Below are positions 29,239 through 37,998 of a DNA stretch of 64,000 nt, piece after piece. The DNA lies in contig CAVPWR010000003.1 in NCBI GenBank assembly GCA_963709555.1, positions 434,001 to 498,000 of the forward strand, given 5' to 3'. Position 1 is the stretch's first letter; every line of letters starts with the position of its first letter. Both the position numbers and the translations under genes were made by a program. This DNA is from Sulfurisoma sp963709555 (GTDB lineage: Bacteria; Pseudomonadota; Gammaproteobacteria; Burkholderiales; Rhodocyclaceae). The notes beneath the pieces are model-generated. The model had not been told where the DNA came from, made no database searches, and saw nothing but the letters and a program-made list of their open reading frames with translations.

Positions 29239-30605
29239 CCGACAACCTGCTGTCGACCCTTGGCGCCTTTGCCGTCGCACTGGCGGTGCTCATCATCGTG
29301 CATGAGTTCGGGCATTACCTCGTGGCGCGCTGGTGCGGCGTCAAGGTGCTGCGCTTCTCGGTCGGTTTCGGCCGTCCGCTGTGGACCTGGCGCAGCGGGC
29401 CGGACCAGACCGAATGGGTGCTGGCGGCGTTCCCGTTCGGCGGCTATGTCAAGATGCTCGATGAGCGCGAGGGCGAGGTGCCGGCGGCGGAAGCCCACCT
29501 CTCCTTCAACCGCCAGTCGCTGGGGCGGCGCTCGCTGATCGTCGCGGCCGGCCCGGCCGCCAACTTCCTTCTCGCCATCGTGCTGTACTGGGTGCTGTTC
29601 ATGCAGGGCGTGACGGAACTGCGTCCCGTGCTGGCTGCGCCGGCGGCCAGCACCGCTGCGGCGCAGGCGGCCGTGGCCGAGGGCGAAGTGATCCGCGTGG
29701 TGTCCGGCAAGCCGGTGGCGACATGGGCAGAGGTGCGCTGGGAGGTCATGCATCTGGCGCTCGACCGCCTGCCGCTGGAACTGGAAGTCATCAATCCGCG
29801 CGGCGAGATCGCCTTCCGCCACATTGCCACCGCGTCGCTCGAGCCGGCGGACCTCGAGGGCGACGTGCTGCGCGCGCTCGGCCTCACGCTGTTCCGGCCG
29901 CTGCTGAAACCGGTCATCGGCAGCGTCGTTGCCGATGCGCCCGCCGCGCGCGCCGGCATCCGCGCCGGCGACGAGATTGCCGCCATCGATGGCCAGCCGG
30001 TGAAGGACTGGTCCGAGGTGGCACGGCGGATCCGCCAGGTCACCGAGCGCGCGCTGGAGATCGAACTGCTGCGTGACGGCAAGCGCATGAAGGTTGCCGT
30101 CATCCCGATGGTGGCGGAGGAGCAGGGACGCCGCTTCGGCCGCATCGGCATCGGCGTGCGTGAGGACCCCGCCGCCTTCGAGGCCATGCGTATCACGGTC
30201 GCCTACGGCCCGCTCGAGTCGGCGGTTCGCGCCTTGCGCCTGACGTGGGAAACCTCGGCGCTGACGCTGCGCATGATGGGGCGCATGCTCACCGGCGATC
30301 TTTCATGGAAGAACATTTCGGGGCCGGTGACCATCGCCGACTATGCCGGACAGTCGGCGCGGCTCGGTGCCGACCACTTCCTGCGCTTCCTGGCGCTGAT
30401 CAGCATCAGTCTCGGCGTGCTCAATCTGCTGCCGGTGCCGGTGCTGGATGGGGGGCATTTGTTGTATCATTTCGCGGAATTGGTGAAGGGTGGCCCGCTG
30501 TCCGAGCGCGCCATGGAAATTGGCCAGCAAATCGGCCTCTCCTTGCTGTTTCTCCTGATGGCTTTTGCCTTGTATAACGATATCAATCGCTTGGTTTCCG
30601 GCTGA
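29235..30605 (+). CDS. rseP: site-2 intramembrane protease
   Basis: 456 aa, inner membrane. Zinc motif HEFGH in the first helix (IIVHEFGHYLVARW), the C-terminal VLDGGHLLYH ligand motif, and PDZ domains between (the second around AGIRAGDEIAAIDGQPV). In the known pathway it cleaves anti-sigma-E and remnant signal peptides; no rseA or rpoE lies in the window. Followed 4 bp later by bamA. Confidence 0.96.
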   Translation: MTDNLLSTLGAFAVALAVLIIVHEFGHYLVARWCGVKVLRFSVGFGRPLWTWRSGPDQTEWVLAAFPFGGYVKMLDEREGEVPAAEAHLSFNRQSLGRRSLIVAAGPAANFLLAIVLYWVLFMQGVTELRPVLAAPAASTAAAQAAVAEGEVIRVVSGKPVATWAEVRWEVMHLALDRLPLELEVINPRGEIAFRHIATASLEPADLEGDVLRALGLTLFRPLLKPVIGSVVADAPAARAGIRAGDEIAAIDGQPVKDWSEVARRIRQVTERALEIELLRDGKRMKVAVIPMVAEEQGRRFGRIGIGVREDPAAFEAMRITVAYGPLESAVRALRLTWETSALTLRMMGRMLTGDLSWKNISGPVTIADYAGQSARLGADHFLRFLALISISLGVLNLLPVPVLDGGHLLYHFAELVKGGPLSERAMEIGQQIGLSLLFLLMAFALYNDINRLVSG

Positions 30606-30609
30606 CACA

Positions 30610-32941
30610 ATGAAAAACAAACTGATCGCGGGCATGAAGTCTTCCATGTCCGCCCTGACGGTGGCGCTTGCGTTTGCGTCAGGCATGTCGCCGGCTTTCG
30701 CATTCGATCCCTTCCAGGTCAAGGACATCCGCGTCGAGGGCATCCAGCGCACGGAGGCCGGCACGGTATTCAGCTATTTGCCGGTGAAAGTCGGCGACAC
30801 CATGACCGACGACAAGGCGAGCCAGGCCATCAAGGCCTTGTTCGGCACCGGCTTCTTCAAGGATGTCCGCATCGAAATCGACAAGGACGTCATCGTCGTC
30901 ATCGTCGAGGAGCGTCCCGCCATCGCTTCCATCGATTTCAACGGACTCAAGGCTTTCAAGAAGGAGGACCTGCTCAAGGGCCTCAAGGAAGTGGGTCTGG
31001 CCGAATCGCGCATTTTCGACCGCGCGCTGATCGAACGGGCCGAGCAGGAGCTCAAGCGCCAGTACCTGGGCCAGGGCTACTACGCCGTGTCCCTGACCAC
31101 GACGGTGACGCCGCTCGAACGCAACCGCGTCGGCATCAGCGTCAATGTGGAAGAAGGCGACATCGCCAAGATCAAGCAGATCAACCTCGTCGGAGCCAAG
31201 GCCTTCAAGGAGAGCGAACTGCTCGACCTCTTCGTGCTGCGTTCGCCCGGCCTCCTCACCTGGTACACCAAGAACGACCAGTATTCGAAGCAGAAACTGT
31301 CGGCCGACATCGAGACGTTGCGCTCCCACTACCTCGACCGCGGCTACATGGAGTTCAACGTCGAGTCCACCCAGGTCGCGATTTCGTCCTCCAAGCAGGA
31401 CATCTACATCACCATCAACCTCACCGAGGGCGAGAAATACACCGTGTCCTCGGTCAAGCTGGCCGGCAACCTGATGTTGCCCGAGGCGGAACTGACCAAG
31501 CTGGTGCAGGTCAAGCCGGGCGAGGTCTTCTCGCGCGAGAAAATGGCCGACACCACCAAGGCCATCAGCGAGCGGCTGGGCAACGAGGGCTACGCCTTCG
31601 CCAACGTCAACGCCGCACCGGAACTGGACAAGGCCAAGCGCACCGCGGCCTTCACCATCTACATCGATCCGGGCCGTCGCGTCTATGTCCGCCGCATCGG
31701 CGTCACCGGCAACAACAAGACCCGCGACGAGGTGATCCGCCGCGAGATGCGCCAGCTGGAGGCGTCATGGTACGACGGTGATAAAATCAACAAATCGAAG
31801 AAGCGGGTCGACCGGCTGGGCTATTTCGAGGAAGTGACCGTTGAGACACCGCCGGTGGCCGGCACCACCGACCAGGTCGACGTCAATATCAATGTCAAGG
31901 AAAAGCCGACCGGCAACATCAGTCTCGGCGCCGGCTTCTCCAGCACCGAGGGCCTTACCTTCTCGACATCGATCCAGCAGAGACAACCTGTTCGGCAGCG
32001 GCCGGCACCTTGCCTTCGCCATCAATACCAGCAAGGTCAACACGCTGTACTCGATGTCCTACACCAATCCCTACTGGACGGTCGATGGGACGGCGTTTGG
32101 CTGGGATATCTATCATCGCGATCTCGATACCACTTCGACGGATGTGGGCGCCTTCGGCAGCCGCGCTACGGGCGGCGGTCTGCGCCTGGGCCTGCCCATT
32201 TCCGAGGAGAATTTCATCAACCTCGGCCTGTCGGGCGACCGGACCAAGCTGAAAGTGAACGAGTACAGCCCGATCCAGTATCAGAATTACGTGCGGGACT
32301 TCGGCGAATACAGTAATACGATTCTGACGACGGCGAGCTGGGGGCGGGACACTGTGGATAGCCGCATCTGGCCGATGACGGGTTTCGTCAGCCGCATCGG
32401 CGGCGAGGTTTCGCTGCCGGCGGGCAACGTCAAGTACTGGAAGGCGAACCTTGGGCACACCCATTTCATCCCTGTCGGCCGCGACTACGCGCTCAAGCTC
32501 AACGCCGAACTCGGTTCGGCCGACGGCTACAGTGACAAGCCATTGCCTTTCTTCAAGAACCTCTGGGCGGGTGGCATCGGTTCGGTCCGTGGCTACAGTG
32601 CGGGCTCCCTCGGTCCCTACGACCCGGTGACCGGCGATCGTCTGGGTGGCACTCATCGCGTCGTCGGCAACATGGAATTCCTCTTCCCGATGCCTGGCAT
32701 GGGCAAGGATCGCTCGGTTCGCCTCGGCGCTTTCGTCGATGGCGGCCGGGTCTGGGGCAGCAGCAGCAACCTGACCGTGCCCAACCCCGACAACGACGGT
32801 GGCGCGCGCTACAGCGCGGGTCTTTCGGCGGCGTGGTCTTCGCCGGTGGGGCCGCTGAAGTTCAGCTATGGCGCGCCGCTCAACAAGAAAGAAGGTGACC
32901 GGACTGAAAGTTTCCAGTTCACCATGGGCACCACGTTCTGA
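30610..32941 (+). CDS. bamA: outer-membrane assembly factor BamA (one frameshift)
   Basis: Essential beta-barrel insertase of the outer membrane. Signal peptide (cleavage near SPAFA), five POTRA repeats (starting FDPFQVKDIRVEGIQRTE) and the 16-strand barrel with lid motif VRGYSAGSLGP, ending in the terminal Phe MGTTF. One extra A near 31981 breaks the frame: IQQ is followed by a single base and then DNLFGSGRHLAF, the expected continuation. As BamA is indispensable, a real one-base insertion is implausible, so sequence error is assumed. Total ~776 aa fits the family. Confidence 0.95.
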
Positions 32942-32960
32942 TTTTTGCAGGAGAAACAGC

Positions 32961-33464
32961 TTGAAAAACGTACTGATTTCCATCGTGGCACTGACCTTGG
33001 CGGCTGCCGCTGCACCGGCGCTGGCCGAGACCAGGATTGGTTTCGTGAATGGCCAGAAGGTGATCAACGAGTCGCCCCAGGCTGCCAAGGCGAAGAAGAA
33101 GCTCGAGAAGGAATTCGAGAAGCGCGATCAGGATCTGCAGAAGCTGGCCAAGCAGCTGCAAAGCGCGCAGGAGACCCTCGAAAAGAATGCGGTGACCCTG
33201 TCGGAGACCGACCGGCGCAACAAGGAGCGTGAGTTCAATGACTTGAATCGCGACTTCCAGCGCAAGCAGCGTGAGTTCCGCGAGGATCTCAATCTGCGCC
33301 AGAACGAAGAAATGGCGGGCATCTACGAGCGTGTCAACAAGATCATCAAGCAGGTGGCTGAGGCCGAGAAGTACGACCTCATACTTCAGGAGGGCGTCTA
33401 CGTCAGCCCCAAGCTCGACATTACCGACAAGGTCATCAAGGCCTTGGGCGACAGCTCCAAGTAA
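32961..33464 (+). CDS. skp: periplasmic chaperone Skp/OmpH
   Basis: 167 aa; holds unfolded outer-membrane proteins for BamA. Signal peptide (MKNVLISIVALTLAAAAAPA, cleaved at LAE), then RIGFVNGQKVINESPQA, a long Lys/Glu-rich coiled coil and the family ending YVSPKLDITDKVIKAL. The start codon is TTG at 32961, preceded by AGGAGA 7 bases upstream; no ATG fits the signal peptide. Confidence 0.95.
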   Translation: MKNVLISIVALTLAAAAAPALAETRIGFVNGQKVINESPQAAKAKKKLEKEFEKRDQDLQKLAKQLQSAQETLEKNAVTLSETDRRNKEREFNDLNRDFQRKQREFREDLNLRQNEEMAGIYERVNKIIKQVAEAEKYDLILQEGVYVSPKLDITDKVIKALGDSSK

Positions 33465-33488
33465 CCCAGCCTTACCAGCGTGTAGCCC

Positions 33489-34508
33489 GTGGTCCGTCTT
33501 GACGAGATCGTGGCCCGCTTCGGCGGAGATCTCGTCGGCGATGGTGGCATCTGTGTGCGTGGCATCGCCACGCTCGAAGCCGCCGTGGCCGACCAGATCA
33601 GCTTCCTTTCCAATCCCAGGTATCAGCGCCAGCTAACCGCCACGAGGGCGGCTGCGGTGATCCTGGCCCCGGAGGCGAGCAAGGCCTGCCCGGTCGCGGC
33701 CATCGTCACGCCGCAGCCCTACCTGTATTACGCTCGCGTCGCGCAGTGGCTCTATCCGCCGCCGCGCCCGATGGCCGGCATCCATGCGTCTGCCGTGGTC
33801 GAGACTGCCTTGCCGCCCAGCGCCAGTGTCGGGCCCGGTGCCTGGATCGGCCCGCAAGCGCGCATCGGCGAGAACGTGATCATCGGCGCCGGCTGCGCCA
33901 TAGGCGCAGCTACCGAGGTTGGTGCCGACTCGCTGCTCCACCCCAACGTCACCATCGCAGCCGGTTGCCGCATCGGTGCGCGCGCCATCATCCATTCGGG
34001 GGCGGTGATCGGATCGGACGGCTTCGGCTTCGCCCGCGACAGCGATGGCACATGGGTGAAGATCCCGCAAATCGGCCGGGTCGTTGTCGGCGACGATGTC
34101 GAAATCGGCGCCAATACCACCATCGATCGCGGTGCGCTCGAAGACACGGTGATAGGTGACGGCGTCAAGCTGGACAATCAGATCCAGATAGCGCACAACG
34201 TACATATCGGGGCGCGCACGGCCATCGCCGGCTGCACTGGCATCGCCGGCAGCACGCGAATCGGTGCGGGGTGCGCCCTGGGCGGAAGCACCGGCGTCAT
34301 CGGCCACCTCGAAATCACTGACGGTGTCCAGGTGTCGGCAGGAACCCTGGTCACCAAATCGATCATGCAACCCGGCGTCTATACCGGTAACGTGCCCTTC
34401 ATGGCGCACGCTGAATGGCTGAAGAACTTCTCACGCCTGCGCCATCTCGATGCGATGGCCGATAAAATACGCGCCCTCGAAAAGCGCCTGGCCGAACTGG
34501 AGAAATAA
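33489..34508 (+). CDS. lpxD: UDP-3-O-(3-hydroxyacyl)glucosamine N-acyltransferase
   Basis: 339 aa; third step of lipid A synthesis. Left-handed beta-helix hexapeptide repeats fill residues ~100-300, with the catalytic region HSGAVIGSDGFGFA and DNQIQIAHNVHIG. GTG start at 33489 without a strong ribosome site. Followed by fabZ after 2 bp. Confidence 0.96.
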   Translation: MVRLDEIVARFGGDLVGDGGICVRGIATLEAAVADQISFLSNPRYQRQLTATRAAAVILAPEASKACPVAAIVTPQPYLYYARVAQWLYPPPRPMAGIHASAVVETALPPSASVGPGAWIGPQARIGENVIIGAGCAIGAATEVGADSLLHPNVTIAAGCRIGARAIIHSGAVIGSDGFGFARDSDGTWVKIPQIGRVVVGDDVEIGANTTIDRGALEDTVIGDGVKLDNQIQIAHNVHIGARTAIAGCTGIAGSTRIGAGCALGGSTGVIGHLEITDGVQVSAGTLVTKSIMQPGVYTGNVPFMAHAEWLKNFSRLRHLDAMADKIRALEKRLAELEK

Positions 34509-34510
34509 CT

Positions 34511-34954
34511 ATGAATTCGATGGACATCCACGAGATCCTCGAACACCTGCCGCATCGCTACCCCATCCTGCTCATCGATCGCGTCCTCGAGCTGGTGCCG
34601 GGGGAGCGCATCAAGGCGCTGAAGAACGTCAGCATCAATGAACCCTTCTTTCCAGGCCACTACCCCCACCACCCGGTGATGCCGGGAGTGCTGATCGTCG
34701 AGGCCATGGCGCAGGCTGCGGCCGTGCTCTCCTTCAAGACCATGGGTGGCAAGCCCGACGCCACGACCGTTTACTACTTCGCCGGCATCGACGGCGCCCG
34801 CTTCAAGAAGCCGGTCAGCCCTGGCGACCAGTTGATCCTCGACGTATCGATCGGCCTCATCAAGCGCGGCATCTGGAAGTACTCGGCCAAGGCCACGGTG
34901 GACGGCAAGCTCGCTGCCGAGGCCGAACTGATGTGTACCCTGCGCACCGTCGAG
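34511..34954 (+). CDS. fabZ: 3-hydroxyacyl-ACP dehydratase (in frame with lpxA)
   Basis: About 148 residues of FabZ; dehydrates 3-hydroxyacyl-ACP and balances fatty-acid against lipid A supply. Catalytic His50 and Glu64 lie in FPGHYPHHPVMPG and VLIVEAMAQ. There is no stop: the frame runs straight into LpxA at 34955. Deleting one base in GTCGAGATGAGC (for example G34954) would give GAATGA, i.e. FabZ ending RTVE-stop with the four-base ATGA overlap this genome uses repeatedly. The fusion may therefore be a sequencing artefact. Confidence 0.93.
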
Positions 34955-35728
34955 ATGAGCATCCATCCCACCGCCATCGTCCATCCCGGGGCGCACATCG
35001 GCGCCGGCGTGGGCATCGGCGCCTACAGCGTCGTCGGCGAGCATGTCGAGATCGGTGACAACACCACGATCGGTCCCCATGTCGTGGTCACCGGCCATAC
35101 CCGGATCGGTCGCGACAATCGCATCTTCCAGTTCTGCTCCATCGGCGAGATCCCGCAGGACAAGAAGTACGCCGGCGAGCCGACGCGGCTGGAAATCGGT
35201 GACCGCAACACCATCCGCGAGTTCTGCACCCTCAACTGCGGCACGGCGCAGGATGCCGGCGTGACCCGCCTCGGCAACGACAACTGGATCATGGCCTACG
35301 TCCATCTGGCACACGACTGCCAGATCGGCAACAACGTCATCTTCGCCAACAACGCCCAGCTCGCCGGCCACGTTCATGTCGGCGACTGGGTCATCCTCGC
35401 CGGATTCACTGGCATCCACCAGTTCGTGCGCGTTGGTGCCCACAGCATGACAGCCGTGGGTACGATGCTGCTGCAGGATCTGCCGCCCTACGTCACTGTC
35501 GGTGGCAACCCGCCTTCGCCGCACGGCATCAACAGCGAGGGGCTCAAGCGTCGCGGTTTTTCGGCCGAAGCCATCACCTCGATCAAGCGTGCCTACAAGA
35601 CGCTCTACAAGTCCGGATTACCGCTGGCCGAGGCCCGCGAGGCCATCGCCGCGGAGGCCGGCAGCGTGGCCGAACTGAAGGTGCTTGCCGAGTTTCTGGC
35701 CACGCCCGGGCGCGGCATCGTTCGCTAG
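34955..35728 (+). CDS. lpxA: UDP-N-acetylglucosamine acyltransferase
   Basis: 257 aa, normal length; first step of lipid A synthesis. Starts MSIHPTAIVHPGAHIG, continues with hexapeptide repeats, the catalytic His120 in YVHLAHDCQIG, and the C-terminal helical part GLKRRGFSAEAI. It is in frame with fabZ without an intervening stop (see that entry). The stop is directly followed by the lpxB ATG. Confidence 0.96.
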   Translation: MSIHPTAIVHPGAHIGAGVGIGAYSVVGEHVEIGDNTTIGPHVVVTGHTRIGRDNRIFQFCSIGEIPQDKKYAGEPTRLEIGDRNTIREFCTLNCGTAQDAGVTRLGNDNWIMAYVHLAHDCQIGNNVIFANNAQLAGHVHVGDWVILAGFTGIHQFVRVGAHSMTAVGTMLLQDLPPYVTVGGNPPSPHGINSEGLKRRGFSAEAITSIKRAYKTLYKSGLPLAEAREAIAAEAGSVAELKVLAEFLATPGRGIVR

Positions 35729-36880
35729 ATGACGCTGCGCATCGCCATGGTGGCCGGCGAGGCCTCAGGTGACCTGCTGGGCGCCCACCTGATCGCCGCG
35801 CTGAAAAAGCATCTGCCCGATGCCAGCTTCGGCGGCATCGGCGGTACCAAGATGGAGATCCAGGGCTTCGATGCATGGTGGCCGGCGGAGAAGCTGGCGG
35901 TGCGCGGCTATGCCGAAGTGCTTCGCCACTACCGCGAGATCTCCGCCATTCGCCGCAAGCTGCTGTCGCGGCTGCTGGCGGAAAAGCCCGATGTTTTCAT
36001 CGGCGTCGATGCCCCCGATTTCAACCTCTGGCTGGAGCGGCGCCTCAAGGCGCGCGGCATCCCGGTGATCCACTACGTCAGTCCATCGGTCTGGGCCTGG
36101 CGCAGCGGACGGATCAGGAAAATCGCCCGTGCGGTCACGCACATGCTGGCACTGTTTCCCTTCGAGCCGGCCCTTTACCGGGAGCAGGCGGTGCCGGTGA
36201 CTTACGTCGGCCATCCGCTGGCAGACGTGATCCCGCTGGAGACGGACAAGGTCGCGGCGCGCGAGCAGCTCGGACTCGAAGGGGCCGGGCCGATCTTCGC
36301 CCTGCTCCCTGGCAGTCGCCAGTCGGAACTGCAGTACATGGGCGATCTGTTCATCGAAACGGCGCAGCAGCTCGCGGCGCGCTTCCCCGATGCCCGCTTT
36401 CTCGTGCCGCTGACGACGCGCGAAACGCGCAACCAGTTCGAGGAGGCCTTGTGGCGGCGCGGCGCGCAGGAAATGCCGATCACTTTGATGTTCGGCCATG
36501 CCCAGGAGGCGCTGGCCGCGGCCGACGTGGCGTTGGTCGCGAGCGGTACGGCGACGCTGGAAACGGCGCTGATCAAGACGCCGCTGGTCATCGCCTATCG
36601 CATGTCGCCTTGGTCCTGGCGACTGCTGCGGCACATGGGCTACCAGCCATGGGTGGGGCTGCCCAACATTCTCGCCGGCCGCTTCGTCGTGCCGGAATTC
36701 CTGCAGGACGACGCCACCGCCGACAACCTGGCGCAGGCTCTGGGCAATCTTTACGCGGATCGCCAGGTGAGGGCAAAGCTGGTGGATGTATTCGCCGAAA
36801 TCCACCGCACCTTGCGTCAGGGCACCGCGGAGAAGGCGGCGGCGGCGATACTGCCTTATCTCGGAAAGGCCGGCGCGTGA
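35729..36880 (+). CDS. lpxB: lipid A disaccharide synthase
   Basis: 383 aa; peripheral membrane GT19 enzyme joining UDP-diacyl-glucosamine and lipid X. Family blocks MVAGEASGDLLGAHLI, VIHYVSPSVWAWRSGRI, LLPGSRQSEL and VASGTATLETAL are all present. Its TGA overlaps the rnhB GTG start by four bases. Confidence 0.97.
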   Translation: MTLRIAMVAGEASGDLLGAHLIAALKKHLPDASFGGIGGTKMEIQGFDAWWPAEKLAVRGYAEVLRHYREISAIRRKLLSRLLAEKPDVFIGVDAPDFNLWLERRLKARGIPVIHYVSPSVWAWRSGRIRKIARAVTHMLALFPFEPALYREQAVPVTYVGHPLADVIPLETDKVAAREQLGLEGAGPIFALLPGSRQSELQYMGDLFIETAQQLAARFPDARFLVPLTTRETRNQFEEALWRRGAQEMPITLMFGHAQEALAAADVALVASGTATLETALIKTPLVIAYRMSPWSWRLLRHMGYQPWVGLPNILAGRFVVPEFLQDDATADNLAQALGNLYADRQVRAKLVDVFAEIHRTLRQGTAEKAAAAILPYLGKAGA

Positions 36881-37524
36881 TCTGCGGCGTCATGGAAGAG
36901 CCCCCCACGCTCGCTTCGCTTGCTGCCCCCCACGGAGGGGCGCGCGCCGCCTTGGGGCGGCCCTGCGGCGTCGACGAAGCAGGCAGGGGGCCGCTGGCCG
37001 GGCCGGTCTATGCGGCGGCGGTGATACTCGATCCGGCAAGGCCGATTGCCGGCCTCGACGATTCGAAGAAGCTCAGCGAGCGCAGGCGCGAACAGCTCGA
37101 AATCGAGATCAGGCAGAAGGCACTGGCCTGGTCCATTGCCTATGCCTCGGTCGAGGAGATCGACAGCCTCAACATCCTGCAGGCCACGCTATTGGCCATG
37201 CAGCGCGCCGTCGAAAGCCTGGCCGTGTGCCCGACAGAGGCCCTGATCGACGGCAACCGCTGCCCGCGGCTGCAGATTCCCGCCCGCGCCATCGTCGGCG
37301 GCGACGCGACCGTGGCGGAAATCTCGGCGGCCTCCATCCTCGCCAAGACCGCGCGCGACGCCGAGATGCGTCTGCTGCACCTGCGTTTTCCCCAATACGG
37401 CCTCGACCGCCACAAGGGCTACGGCACCGCCGCGCACCTGGCAGCCCTGGCCGCCCACGGCGCGGCGCCGTTCCATCGCCGCAGCTTCGCGCCCGTACGC
37501 GCCATCCTTGCAGGAGCCCCGTGA
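36877..37524 (+). CDS. rnhB: ribonuclease HII with 27-residue N-terminal insertion
   Basis: RNase HII removes RNA from RNA-DNA hybrids. The core starts CGVDEAGRGPLAGPVYAA with the first catalytic Asp-Glu; further acidic residues are in DDSKKLS and EISAASILAKTARD. From the GTG at 36877 the protein reads MICGV, then 27 extra residues (MEEPPTLASLAAPHGG onward), then CGVDEAG. Removing the extra 81 bp restores MICGVDEAGRG, the ordinary start. The insertion is in frame and flanked by 10-bp direct repeats. Total 215 aa. Function is probably retained because the insert precedes the catalytic core. Confidence 0.93.
   Translation: MICGVMEEPPTLASLAAPHGGARAALGRPCGVDEAGRGPLAGPVYAAAVILDPARPIAGLDDSKKLSERRREQLEIEIRQKALAWSIAYASVEEIDSLNILQATLLAMQRAVESLAVCPTEALIDGNRCPRLQIPARAIVGGDATVAEISAASILAKTARDAEMRLLHLRFPQYGLDRHKGYGTAAHLAALAAHGAAPFHRRSFAPVRAILAGAP
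36882..36972 (+). repeat. 81-bp REP-like insertion with 10-bp direct repeats
   Basis: CTGCGGCGTC occurs at 36882-36891 and 36963-36972, bracketing a 71-bp GC-rich segment. The segment holds palindromic parts: GCCGCC-TTGG-GGCGGC (36946-36961) and CCCC/GGGG around 36928-36940. The layout looks like a small palindromic element with a target duplication, located in the rnhB 5' end. Its style resembles GC-rich extragenic repeats I associate with betaproteobacteria; only one copy is in this window. Confidence 0.7.
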
Positions 37525-37525
37525 C

Positions 37526-37987
37526 ATGATGCCCGTCTTGATCTTCCTCCACCTCGCCGGCGTCATCGTCTGGGTCGGCGGCATGTTCTTCGCCCACTAC
37601 TGCCTGCGGCCGGTGGCTGCGGCGCAACTGACGCCGCCGCAGCGGTTGCCGCTGCTGGCCGGGATTCTCGGGCGATTCTTCGCGTTCGTAGCGGTCGCGG
37701 TCGGGGTCATCCTTGGTTCGGGTTTCGCGATGATGGTGGTGGTGAGCTTCAAGAATGCGCTGTTCCACTGGCACATCATGATGGGTACGGGCCTGGTCAT
37801 GGCCGTCATCTTCGGCTATATCTACGGCGCGCTCTATCCGCGGCTGACGGCGGGAGTCGCAGCCGCGGACTGGCCTGCAGCCGGTGCGGCGATGGATCGC
37901 ATCCGCAAGCTGGTGGCCTTCAACCTGCACCTCGGCATCGTCACCATCGCCATCGCCACGCTGGGCGCCTATTTCTGGCGCGGCTGA
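37526..37987 (+). CDS. CopD-like integral membrane protein
   Basis: 153 aa with four hydrophobic helices (VLIFLHLAGVIVWVGGMFFA; FFAFVAVAVGVILGSGFAMM; and two more). Conserved-looking His residues in the first helix (FLHLAG) and between helices (LFHWHIMMG, FNLHLG) suggest heme or copper coordination, as in CopD/DUF2269-type proteins. Precise function unknown. GGAG lies 10 bases upstream of 37526. Two bases after rnhB; converges on the SenB-like gene with an 11-bp gap. Confidence 0.65.
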   Translation: MMPVLIFLHLAGVIVWVGGMFFAHYCLRPVAAAQLTPPQRLPLLAGILGRFFAFVAVAVGVILGSGFAMMVVVSFKNALFHWHIMMGTGLVMAVIFGYIYGALYPRLTAGVAAADWPAAGAAMDRIRKLVAFNLHLGIVTIAIATLGAYFWRG

Positions 37988-37998
37988 GTGCCATTGCT

